Of a DNA stretch of 64,000 nt, positions 11,401-21,299 are shown piece by piece (the stretch's first letter is position 1; every line of letters begins with the position of its first letter). This DNA comes from Mytilus edulis. Lineage: Eukaryota > Mollusca > Bivalvia > Mytilida > Mytilidae. The DNA lies in the NCBI RefSeq assembly GCF_963676685.1, contig NC_092344.1:40058589-40122588 (forward strand), read 5' to 3'. The position numbers and the translations under genes are program-made. The notes below the pieces were generated by a model, which saw only the letters and a program-made list of their open reading frames with translations, did not search any database and was not told the DNA's origin.

Positions 11401-11593
11401 TTATTTCGTATATTTTAACAAATTTGATTCGTCTAGGGACAGTCAAATAAAAAACTATATTTTCGAAGGTAGAGAGAAAACGGCGGATAGCAAAAAGCGT
11501 ATTGCACAGCAAAAAACATATTGCACGGTTATTTTTAGAATATCTAAAAACCGATATACATTGTGACGTCATGTAATGAATTTTAGGATATTG

Positions 11594-11873
11594 TTAAGGT
11601 GGTACCTAACACTACAGGGAGATAACTCTGTAAAGTCAGCTAAACGTTTTAATTACGTTGTGTTGTAAAGGGAATAATAAGCTTCTCAAAGATCAAAATT
11701 GGTGTTTGTCAAACTGCTATATAACCAGTGTAATTTTTCTGACAAACCGGTTGGTTCAAAATTTTTGAAATTTTTATATTTTTGTTAAAGGGTCAAAGTA
11801 AATACTTTGTAAAATTTTATCAAAATTAAACGAGCGAAATTAATTTTAGTGAAAGTGTTAGGTACCACCTTAA
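11594..11873. mobile_element. TTAA-flanked MITE with 20-bp perfect ends
   Basis: The termini TTAAGGTGGTACCTAACACT and AGTGTTAGGTACCACCTTAA are perfect reverse complements and include TTAA on each side. It sits inside spacer copy 2, at a place where copy 1 reads CGTTAAACGG without the insert. No ORF inside. A small extra duplication of about 10 bp follows the right end, so the empty-site match is close but not exact. Confidence 0.75.
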
Positions 11874-12027
11874 ACGATCTTAAACGTTTTAAAACAAATG
11901 ATATCTGTGATCGATTACTTGACGAAAAAAATCTTCAGATACATACATTTTGTAAGATGACAAGCAAACAAAAAAAGCAATTGAAATAAAAACTAATATT
12001 TTGTTATCGTCAAGGAGACCGTATGAT

Positions 12028-12120
12028 CACAGGCACTTGTCTCAGAAAAAAAATTCCTATATACCTTAATATAACACATTAAGGTATATAGGATATTTTT
12101 TTTTGAGACAAGTGCCTGTG
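12028..12120. mobile_element. 93-bp palindromic MITE with 8-bp target duplication (hAT-like)
   Basis: The termini CACAGGCACTTGTCTCA are inverted at both ends and the arms pair over about 43 bp around a 7-base loop. The flanks CGTATGAT (12020-12027 and 12121-12128) are identical. The homologous uninterrupted site in spacer copy 1 has a single related octamer (AATATGAT). An 8-bp duplication is the known signature of hAT-superfamily insertion. Without a transposase or known parent the family stays inferred. Confidence 0.75.
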
Positions 12121-12188
12121 CGTATGATATCTATAAAATTCCAACAAAATCAGAAGACGATTTTGATACAAATATGGTCGGAAATTTA

Positions 12189-12335
12189 TAATATAACAAA
12201 TATAGCCTTTGTATGAGGTACAAACAGTATATATTGACCCAAATAAGTATATCGACCCTCAGTCAATATACATCTTTCAGGTCAATATATCCTTGTATCG
12301 ACCTCATACATAGGCTATATTTGTATATTATATAT
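12189..12335. repeat. Foldback hairpin, third of the array
   Basis: Homologous to the hairpin at 11244, with the arms TATAGCCTTTGTATGAGGT and its mirror ACCTCATACATAGGCTATA. Its centre is shorter (CGACCCTCAG). Confidence 0.7.
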
Positions 12336-12339
12336 ATTA

Positions 12340-12876
12340 AATTAAATTGATGAAATATCAAGGGACAATCATTTGACAGTCAGGTCGGGGCCTGGAAGAT
12401 TTTAGAAATAAATAATGAGGCCCCCATTCAGATGAACAAAAATAAACTTGTCTAAACACACATGAAAAATAAATATCCTGGCCCCAAATACATGTTTGTA
12501 ATCATTTACAGAGGTATCACTGAAAATCCGGGAAAAAAATCGATAATTTTCCAAAATATTTTTTTTTAGTCTGAATCAGTATCAAAAACAACCCATTTTT
12601 ACTAGCAAATATTTTTTTTTTTAAATTCCAACTAAGTGAGGTTACAGTTCACATCATGCCAGGAAATACATCAACTTGACGTCATAGGTCAAACTTTGAC
12701 GTCGTTCGATTTATGACGTCACGCTAGGTATGCGAATACGATACGGGTTTAGCTATGCGAAACGGGGTATGCGATACAGGATAGGCGATACAGACTGGAA
12801 AAGAGAACCTTTATTAGATATACAAAATTTCGTAAAATATAGTACTAAATATATGATAAATGTTTAAATAACTTAC
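12340..12876. other. No gene; CRE-like palindromes
   Basis: Non-coding. TGACGTCA-type motifs occur at about 12678-12723 in an arrangement (TTTGACGTCGTTCGATTTAT, then GACGTCACG) resembling that inside the MITE at 1510-1811. This suggests a relict of a related element. A pseudo-palindromic run of GCGATACGG-like steps follows at 12729-12792. Confidence 0.4.
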
Positions 12877-13024
12877 TTTCATTTTCTAGAGAAGCGATTT
12901 TAGTCTCTAGCAGTTCCAATCGGCTTTCAAATAGTAATTCATCCGGTGAGGTTGTGTTTTGTATAGACTTTGTCAATATATGTCGTCTGGCACACAATAA
13001 TACTTAAACGATTTGCCAGTTTCT
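12877..13024 (-). pseudogene. Dead duplicate of the C1q gene signal-peptide exon
   Basis: Read on the minus strand, this segment matches exon 1 of the C1q gene at 21094-21241 codon for codon. Both contain KSIQNTTS, a short heptad-like stretch and ETKIASLENE, followed by the same GAAA|GTAAGT donor. The start codon position reads AGA instead of ATG, and a TAA stop interrupts the signal-peptide hydrophobic core (NWQIV-stop-VLLC). The final 38 bases or so are identical to the live exon. Similarity continues upstream to about 13180 (a shared TTGCTCTGACC block), so promoter sequence was copied too. No C1q exon follows it downstream. Confidence 0.85.
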
Positions 13025-13540
13025 AAGCCGTTTCAAAAAACAACAATGAAGACTAACGATACAAATCAAAACAGAGCAAATTAAATCTGATTCACGAATA
13101 GTAATTTTAGTATAACGTAAAGTAATCAGAGAATCATGTTTCTTAAGTTGTGTTGATGACCTTGCTCTGACCGAAAAAGAAGCAATGAACTAAGGCGACA
13201 CTCGTATGATATTGCTGCGATCCGAAATTCTTTAGCAACAGTACTTAGATAAAATTTTACGATTATTTAGTACTTTGTAGATAGATTAATTCTAGTTTCT
13301 TGAGTATCTTCTGCTGATGATAAAGATTTATCAAGTAGGAGTTAAGACACGTCTTTGCCAAAAATGTTGAAATTGTTATGTCCTTGATCCACGTATGTAT
13401 ACAATTAACGCTACAGTGCGATACATTTTTTATTTTTATTTCCAGAGAGAATTTCAGACATAAAATACTGTGTAAATCCTCTTAAATTTGTAGTCGTGAT
13501 TTCTGAAATACAAATGTATATGGTTGATTTTTCATGTTTT
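13025..13540. other. Relict upstream region of the duplicated C1q exon
   Basis: The first part (to about 13180) resembles the 5' flank of the live C1q gene at 21242-21420. The remainder shows nothing recognisable. Confidence 0.45.
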
Positions 13541-13830
13541 TATGCCCCACCTACGATAGAAGAGGGGCATTATGTTTTCTGGTCCGTCCGTCCGTCCGTC
13601 CGTCCGTTTGTTCGTTATTCCGTCCGTGCGTTCTTTCGTCTGTCCCGCTTCAGGTTAAAGTTTTTGGTCAAGGTAGTTTTTGATGAAGTTGAAGTCCAAT
13701 CATCTTGACACTTAGTACACATGTTCCCTATGGTATGATCTTTCTAATTTTTACCAATTTCACGGTCCATTGAACGTGGAAAATAATAGTACAAGTGGGG
13801 CATCCGTGTACTTTGGACACATTCTTGTTT
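13541..13830 (+). repeat. Mussel repeat with ATGCCCCACC end and (CCGT)n run
   Basis: It begins TATGCCCCACCTACGATAGA, continues through AGAGGGGCATTATGTTTTCT and a CCGT/TCCG tandem run at 13581-13605, and ends GTGGGGCATCCGTGTACTTT and GGACACATTCTTGTTT. A reverse-oriented end fragment of the same element is at about 55058-55105. The 70-codon frame over the CCGT run is an artefact of the microsatellite. Confidence 0.65.
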
Positions 13831-13871
13831 TAATTTATGAAAATGACGGAAAAAATGTTTAGCCAAATACA

Positions 13872-15179
13872 ATGAAAGTCCCAACTATGTATTGGCTTCC
13901 GAAGCTACACAAAACCCCTTACAAATATAGATTTATTTCGTCTTCAAGCCATTGTTCAACTACTAAATTGTCTATTCTTCTTACCAGCACACTTGGTACA
14001 ATTAAAAACCTGATAATAAATTGTTCAAATAAGGCCTTCGAAAATAGTGGAATAAATTACTTTTGGAGTGTCAAGAACTCGATGGAAGTACTTGATAAAT
14101 TGCATGCTTATATTGGTGATTTTGAATCTATTCAAAGTTTTGATTTTTCTACCCTGTATACCACATTGCCTCACATTCTCATTAAGAAAAAATTCACACA
14201 CCTAATTAAATGGGCATTCAAAAAATCAGAATGTGAATATATATGTTCAAACTCTTTTAGGTCATTTTTTAGTAGCAATAAACAAAAAAACTATGTTAAT
14301 TGGACATGCTTTGATACTATATATGCCCTTGAATATTTACTAGATAACATTTTTGTTCGCTTTGGAGATTCCGTATATCGTCAGATTATTGGAATTCCAA
14401 TGGGGACTAACTGTGCACCACTTATTGCGGACCTGTTTTTGTATTGTTATGAGTTACAATTTATGACAAAAATAAGCAAAGACCCATCGAAACAACATCT
14501 GATAAACAAATTTAATAATACTTTTAGATATTTGGATGATATTTTGGCTCTCAATAATGACGACTTCAGTATGTATATTAATGAAATTTATCCTGTTGAA
14601 CTTACTTTAAATAAAGCTAATACTAACAATGACCACTGCCCTTTTCTCGATCTTGATATCTATATCACTAATGGAAAGCTGAATACTAAAATTTATGATA
14701 AAAGGGATGATTTTTCATTTCCTATCGTTAATTATCCGTTTTTAGATGGAGACGTTCCCTTGTCACCATCTTACGGTGTTTATATATCTCAACTTGTACG
14801 ATTCGCTCGTGTATGTAACAATGTTTTCGATTTTAACGAGAGAAATTTATGTATTACTGAAAAATTATTACACCAGGGTTTTCGATATCACAAACTAGTC
14901 AAAACATTTACTAAATTTTATCATCGGTATAAAGACATCATTCGTAAATATAGCTCAACATGCAGACTTCTAATACGTTCAGGTATTTCACATCCAATTT
15001 TTTATGGTAATATTCTTTATAAAGCACAAAGGTGTCAGTATTCACCTCAGAAACTTACAAAACCTTTGAATAGACTTATTAAGAAGGGATATAATTACGA
15101 TACTGTTGTCAAGTCATTAAAGATTGCATATTTTGGCGTTAATATTGAGTCACTGATAAGGTCTTTGCATCGGAACTAA
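13872..15179 (+). mobile_element. Penelope-like element reverse transcriptase (5'-truncated, uninterrupted ORF)
   Basis: 435 codons open from ATG to TAA. The visible reverse transcriptase signatures, in order, are MYWLPKLHKTPYKYRFISSS (about residues 6-25), motif A QSFDFSTLYTTLPH (about 87-100), motif B GIPMGTNCAPLIADLFLY (about 174-191) and the catalytic FRYLDDILALNN (about 219-230, two adjacent Asp). These are followed by PFLDLDIYI and the thumb-type SPSYGVYISQLVRFARVC block. This combination is characteristic of Penelope-like retroelements. A TAG lies four codons upstream, and no N-terminal extension or GIY-YIG endonuclease domain is visible. The ORF therefore covers most of the RT but not a complete canonical element. 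It abuts the repeat at 13541-13830. Confidence 0.85.
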
Positions 15180-15830
15180 ACACATGTATTCTAAAAACAG
15201 TTGTTGGCATGACACGGGTTATGTTCTTCTCATATATGTTATGATGGTATGATACTAAACCCCTAACGGGAAGGATTGTGCCTGATGTTCATATGATGAA
15301 ATCATAATCTTTCAGTCAGTTTAATTGAAGTCTGGAGCTGGCATGTCAGTTAACTGCTAGTAGTCTGTTGTTATTTATGTATTATTGTCATTTTGTTTAT
15401 TTTCTTTGGTTACATCTTCTGACATCAGACTCGGATTTCTCTTGAACTGAATTTTAATGTGCGTATTGTTATGCGTTTACTTTACTACATTGGTTAGAGG
15501 TATAGGGGGAGGGTTGAGATCTCACAAACATGTTTAACCCCGCCGCATTTTTGCGCCTGTCCCAAGTCAGGAGCCTCTGGCCTTTGTTAGTCTTGTATTA
15601 TTTTAATTTTAGTTTCTTGTGTACAATTTGGAAATTAGTATGGCGTTCATTATCACTGGACTAGTATATATTTGTTTAGGGGCCAGCTGAAGGACGCCTC
15701 CGGGTGCGGGAATTTCTCGCTACATTGAAGACCTGTTGGTGACCCTCTGCTGTTGTTTTTTATTTGGTCGGGTTGTTGTCTCTTTGACACATTCCCCATT
15801 TCGATTCTCAATTTTATTTCTTGTTCCTTG
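15180..15830 (+). mobile_element. 3' tail of the Penelope-like element
   Basis: Non-coding sequence directly following the RT stop, with blocks AGTTAACTGCTAGTAGTCTG, GTATAGGGGGAGGGTTGAGA, TTTTGCGCCTGTCCCAAGTC, GGGGCCAGCTGA and GACACATTCCCCATTTC. I know it as the standard tail behind such RT frames in mussels. A rearranged copy without RT is at 8956-9500. Confidence 0.7.
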
Positions 15831-15989
15831 AAATCTTCGAGACTGAAAAAATAATGTCCGTTCAGTGTGTCAGTATCTTTGATGTGTTTTAGTTTTCAAT
15901 CATAACCGATTGTGATGAATACGTGTTTATTGAGAAACAATAAAAAAATACTTCTATAATAATTTACCATATGGCGTCATTAATCACGG

Positions 15990-16142
15990 TGGCGACCTAG
16001 TGAAAGTGCATTGAACATGTGCATTTGAAATAACCTGAGGCATTGGTGATCGAAGATTCTGGCCCAAAAGAAACTGGTCGTCACGAAATGTCTAATAGTT
16101 TGAAAAAGGCGTTATAAACCAAACATCAATCAATCAATCCGA
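15990..16142 (+). repeat. SINE-like segment with (ATCA)n tail
   Basis: The segment ends GGCGTTATAAACCAAACATC followed by repeated ATCA, the same tail style as at about 360-400 and 43155-43200. I did not find clear RNA polymerase III boxes, so the SINE assignment is only by tail and recurrence. Confidence 0.4.
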
Positions 16143-16623
16143 ATTAAACTTAATGGTAATTGTTCCTTTATTAATACTAGGGTATTATTTTTAGAGAAAC
16201 GAAATTTTAATTCTTCAAATTGGGCTACATGTAATATTGTCACTTTATATCGTTGAGACCGTCGTTATATCTTATAAGATGCGCTTTGTTAAATTGATTT
16301 GCCAGTTGTGTAGAATTACGAACAGGACTTGTATTCGTTACAATCGAACGTTTGTTTGCATGCAATTGCTTTCCTGTGTCAGGTTTGTTACATCACCTAA
16401 ATAAGAGCACAATCTGATCCAGAAGACGTACATAAAAAAATGATTGATTTTTGTTTTTATTGCGCTCTTGGTATTCGTCCTTTTATCAAAGTTTTCATAG
16501 TTTGGGGTTTTGGTTTACATTTTGTAAAAGTTCTTTGAACAGCGGGTTATTATGAATTTTTGCAAGCATGATCATAACATCTAACACATTTTATAACCTA
16601 AACATGTTAAAAGTTTTTTCTGT

Positions 16624-16741
16624 AAAATGTTCGTTGTATGTAAAACTTTTTTTTCTTTAAAATGTTCGTTGTATGTAAAACTTTTTTTCTTTAAAATGTT
16701 CGTTGTATGTAAAACTTTTTTTCTTTAAAATGTTCGTTGTA
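16624..16741 (+). repeat. Tandem repeat, 34-35-bp unit, four copies
   Basis: The unit AAATGTTCGTTGTATG + TAAAACTTTTTTTCTTT recurs with ATGTTCG at 16627, 16662, 16696 and 16730. Copies are nearly identical. Confidence 0.9.
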
Positions 16742-18388
16742 TAAATACAAGTCAACCCATTTCGAAGAACAGAAATTAACAATTTTATCGGTACGGATAC
16801 ACCAATAATCCCGGGTACACAAATGTTTCCCCGTTGTGAAATGAATTAGATTATATTTCAAATTGATGTGAATATTTTCACGTGCAATTCATGTGCGCCG
16901 ATTTAAAAAAGTTTCAATCTTTTTACTCCGATTGTGGACAAAATTACAGGTGATTTTTTATTTTTTTATCAATATAAACCTCTTCCGTTAGCCAGTTGTA
17001 CATATGTTATGAACTGTCAATTATAACATGTATATAACTGTTGTCCCCTGCAAATAGATTGTTGTCGTTTTCATCAAGCTCAGAACTGGTGGAGAAAAAT
17101 CAGTCTAAATACAGAGTAGAAAGACAAATTAAGTGACACTGGTAAATAGCTATCGCATTTTTTTCGGGCTACCATTCCTCCCCCACCCCCCGGTTGAAAT
17201 CGAGGACTGTCTTACGTTTGACATGTCTGAAACTCGTTCTGATGACAAATGTCATGCATTTTTAGATTACGCAAAGTACTTATACAAATTATGGTTAACT
17301 TTACGTTATTCACCTTATTTCTTGGGAGCTGCAGGCGTTGAAAATTATAAGAGTACGAATAACAGTAAAATTCGTTTCGTTTACAAGAAACAGTTCTATT
17401 CACAACACCCTAACATATAACTTTATGGGTGTCATCAAGAAATCTTATAACAGAAGAGGTGTTTAAACATGTAATGATAAATAAGAAACAACATTCACCT
17501 GTATTCTACCTATACATAATTGGCGCAAGTGAAAGAAAAAATCGGCGAAAACGAAATACATATCGGCGCAAATACAAGACGCCGGTGATATTACATTTTT
17601 TTTATAACAGTTTAACCCAAACTCTCATATCATGAGTATGTTCTACTGAATACTGAATGACCAAAAAACTTTCTACTGTGCACTCAATAAACCTCAGTCA
17701 CAAAGGTGGTGCTTTCATTATTTCAATGTAAAATTATCTTTTTTTTTTATGAAATTTGCATGAATAATTATTAGTGAGTTATATATACTCTTGCGTATGG
17801 TCATTCAGTGTAAGTTTGAAATTGAAGAAATCGAAATATTGCTTTTCGGACCCGTGATTTTCGATTGTTTTTGTCGTTTTTCTGTGATCTTTTTAGCCTC
17901 CTCTGTATTTGTTTACTCTATTAGTTTGCTTTCTAGCGCACATGAAGAACTGCTCGATTTTAAATTATTGTTATCTTAAGTTTTTCTAGTAGCACATTTA
18001 GTGATTATCGATATTACAATCTCATAGGATCTTTTGTCTAACTAACGCTAAAGACAAATAGCTCACCCGACAAACAACCAATCACCATAAAACCATTGAA
18101 ATACCAACGTGTTTTATAACTGTATATATGATACCTACATTAATAATGTAAGAAGCGTTTGAAAAATATCATATAATGAACAGTTATAAGTCCACCCTAT
18201 GCACTGAAAAAAAGGGGGGAATAAAGATAAAAAATGAAAAACATTTTTGATAGTATTTAATGTTACAATTGACAAAATGTGGTTTTTCATATTGAAAGTG
18301 CATTTTCAGTCAGAATTTTTTCCACATAAATATTATATATCTGTTTCCATATTTTGTATGAAGTGCATTCATATAAGGATTTCGTGTT
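16742..18388. other. Nothing recognised
   Basis: Non-coding AT-rich region downstream of the C1q gene. The frames at 17133-17420, 17429-17635 and 17791-17979 show no domain-like pattern. Confidence 0.45.
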
Positions 18389-18810
18389 TCAATCTGCTTT
18401 AATCAACATTCCAAGGAAGGATGTTCGTTGTTGATTGTCATGGCTGTAGATATAATTAGTGCCACTTTGACCAGTTGTTCTGACAAAGGCGTGTTCATCC
18501 CTTTTCATCCGACAGAAGGCGGTCATTGACGCAGAGGAACGAGAACCCGAGTCGACATCTCTTTCACCTGTAGACGATATAATCTTCTCTTCTACTACTA
18601 ACTCCGTCATTAACCAGTTTGCATCTAGCGTTGAAACTGTCCAGGAAAACATATAAACACCATCTTGTGGAGCTACAAATACACCGTCATTTTTATTGTA
18701 ATGGTCTCCTTCGTTTATGACGACAGTTTCGAACACAATCGTAGAATCAGTATTCAGAATGAAGGATCTGCTGTTAATTGTTGCGTAGAATAATACTGGT
18801 CGAGTTTTTC
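18389..18810 (-). CDS. C1q gene exon 2 (C1q globular domain)
   Basis: Opens after TTTTTTGTAG with the two bases completing an Arg codon, then KTRPVLFYATI, and closes with LIKAD and TGA. The whole globular domain lies in this one exon, as is usual for bivalve C1q-domain genes. Confidence 0.85.
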
Positions 18811-21241
18811 CTACAAAAAAATACAAAGTAATATTACTATTATTTCCAAAAAATTGGGTTCCTGATTCCTCAATACCACAAAGTCATAAAACTATGTCAT
18901 AAAATAAATCAAATGCATCATGCATTTGAAATTTTTGTCGAAACAAATCCAAGCTACTTGGCCATGCTAATTTAAAAAGTAGGTACTGATAACAAATGAA
19001 TTATGTCCTCGGACTTACATGTTTTTTTTTAAAGTTTGGAAGTAAATTTTAACTTTCCTATAATATTGACTGAAATATTGGTCAAAATTATCACAATGAT
19101 ATGATCAAGATAATTTACACTTAAGAACACAGCCAGTTTGAAATATGTACATTGTATTACATAAATTGTAGGTAACAAATATGATTTGAGAAACAAATTC
19201 ATAGTTCGGAGGTCAACTTTAACAAAATTTAGATAGAGAACAAGTAGTCATTTGACTTTTTTATTTTACATAATTACACTTTATATAAGGATGCCAGATT
19301 TTGATTGGTAGGTAGCCAGTAAATTTTTCGCATGTTAAAAATGTTATATATATATATTGTAATTTTCTAAATCAAGGTTAGTATTGTCTTAATCTTGCAA
19401 TTTTGGTGCAAGATTTTGCTCCGTGATGGAGGAGTCGTTGTGAATTTGAAATAAAGAACAGCAATAAAATCACTGCTCTTCCGAGTCTTTTCAAGTTTAT
19501 GAAGGGATTTATTCTCCCGAATTAATACGCTATATATCAATCAGCGCCTCTTTTGTATTTTTAACATTTAATTATTAAAGCTAGTTATTTCGTAAATTAT
19601 CTTAACGACATACTAGTATGTAATACTATTTTTGCCAGAAATTATTATGTAAAATTAATTTTCGTATTAAACGAAACATTATTTATTTTTCTCCAAGACA
19701 ATAAAATTGCATCAAAATATTCAATTCTGAAGTTGACAATTTGTGAAATAAACTGGTCCAAGGTTAGGGAAGTATCTTAGCGACCACAAACATGTGTGAC
19801 CCCGTCACATTCTTTAGTGCAACGGTTGTCATTGTCGTATTTTGTAAATTGTTTTGTTAACATTTAGTTTTCTCATGATAATTGTTTCACATTTTTTTAT
19901 ATTGGAGCCCTTAAATAGACAATAATAGTGCATTGACTTGTCATATCAACGATATAAGGATGAGGCTTAGAAACGGGGAAATGCGAGGCTGCGCCGAGCT
20001 ATTTCCCCGTTTCGGGCCGAATCCTTATATCGTTGATATGTCAAGTCAATGCACTATTATTGTCTTTATACTGCAATAAAAAAAACATTTTTAACTGTTG
20101 TGTTTAATGCGTTAAGGTTATTTATTTTTAAAATTTAAATATTGGGGGAAATCTCCTTTAAAAAGGCCTCATATCATGCTCGTGGAGAAATATACAACAC
20201 AATGAAATGTACATTTACCTGTTGATTCCCACACTCGATAGTAAACGAAATCGTTTGAGTATGGACTAAAATATCAACCATAAGCATAAAACAATGATTT
20301 ATAGGTTGCAAACAAAAAATATTAACAAACGAACTATGTTTTTCCAATAATTGCACAGTCATTCCACGCATCGTTGTATGCATTGGAAACAAGGTCGGGT
20401 TGAAGAGGTCGTATGAATAATTAAATATTATTTCGGCAACTTCTATTTAAATATTCATGAGAAAAAGTAATATCGGGTCAGTGACTGTATATGACATAGA
20501 AATATACAGTCAACGCATTTTGAGAATTGTCTCTTTTGCAATCCAAACCGCTTCAGTTGATTTTTTTTATATTTTAAGTTTTGCATGATCACACTCCAAA
20601 GTTAAAACAACTATTGTCTTTGATTTTTTAAATACAAGTCTAATTCAAAAGAAAGTAGGGGCAGTAAGGCATAAGAAAAAAAGTTTTTGAGAACTATTTC
20701 AAATTGACACATAATTTTTGGAAATATTTAAAATCAAGAAATATAAGTTAATTACATAAGAAAGTGATGCTTTGAAGTCACAATTATATTATAGTAGCAT
20801 TGTTAAAAAAAAACCACGAAGAAAATGCAAAATTAAATGCAGTTTCCCATGGTTGATATTTCTATTGTGTAAACATCGTGCGCAGCAAGGAAAAAAAATA
20901 AGAGCGCGTTTACTGTAACTTTTTACATGGTCTCGCCAAATATGAAGTTGTTTCTTGCTTTTACACACACTTTTCAAACGGTAAAAGTCTTTACATTAAC
21001 TGAACTACAGTAAATTATCCTTTTTCATATGACTAACGAAAATGAAATTATTATTGACAGTAAATCCATGCAATACATTAGCTTACCACTTACTTTCATT
21101 TTCTAGAGAAGCGATTTTAGTCTCTATTATTTCCAAACGGTTTTCCATTAATTCTTCATCTGACGATGTCGTATTTTGTATTGACTTTGGGAAAATATGT
21201 CCCGTAGCACACATCAAAACTAAAATAATTAACCAATTCAT
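18389..21241 (-). CDS. Secreted C1q-domain-containing protein, two exons
   Basis: CDS is the join of exon 1 (21094-21241, 148 nt) and exon 2 (18389-18810, 422 nt). This is 570 nt, 189 residues, with a phase-1 intron whose donor (GAAA|GTAAGT) and acceptor (TTTTTTGTAG|GA) fit each other. Residues 1 to about 18 (MNWLIILVLMCATGHIFP) form a signal peptide. Residues 28-49 form a short acidic/basic heptad segment (a mini coiled coil), and residues 54 to about 187 are a globular C1q domain. Typical C1q features are visible: VLFYATI near the start, NKNDGVFVAPQDGVYMFSW in the middle, a single Cys in TAFCRM and a C-terminal SFLGMLI. There is no collagen segment. In bivalves such proteins form a large family of soluble lectin-like recognition molecules. 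The ligand here is unknown. Confidence 0.85.
19917..20065. repeat. Foldback hairpin in the C1q intron, 45-bp arms
   Basis: The arms AGACAATAATAGTGCATTGA...ATATAAGGAT pair with one mismatch. The interior contains a second inverted pair, AAACGGGGAAAT/ATTTCCCCGTTT, around a GCGAGGCTGCGCCGAGC loop. It lies inside the single intron of the C1q gene. Confidence 0.85.
21094..21241 (-). CDS. C1q gene exon 1 (signal peptide and short coil)
   Basis: Start chosen at the ATG of MNWLII, because it opens directly into the hydrophobic signal core. An in-frame upstream codon would add 14 residues that disrupt it. Ends at a consensus donor in phase 1. An AT-rich TATATAA-like stretch lies about 190 bp upstream (around 21430 on the minus strand) and could be the core promoter. 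Confidence 0.8.
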
Positions 21242-21299
21242 TTCTAGTATTTTCAAAGAAATAGCAGTACTGTAAAAGATCAAATTAAAACTAAATCAG

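Larger units (their letters stand above)
10835..12188. repeat. Two copies of a hairpin spacer (copy 1 ~10840-11243, copy 2 ~11401-12188)
   Basis: Both copies begin with TTCGTATATTTTAACAAATT and GATTCGTCTAGGGA, pass through TATTTTTAGAATATCTAAAA and CTGTGATCGATTA, and end in ACAAATATAGCCTTTGTATG. Copy 2 is longer because it contains two insertions, a TTAA-flanked element (11594-11873) and a small palindrome (12028-12120). Copy 1 serves as the empty-site reference for both. Confidence 0.75.

Noticed and set aside
13496..13708. 70-codon ORF with RPSVRPFVR repeats
   Set aside because: It is a translation of the CCGT microsatellite inside a dispersed repeat.
21042..21275. Plus-strand 77-codon ORF
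   Set aside because: Antisense shadow of C1q exon 1.
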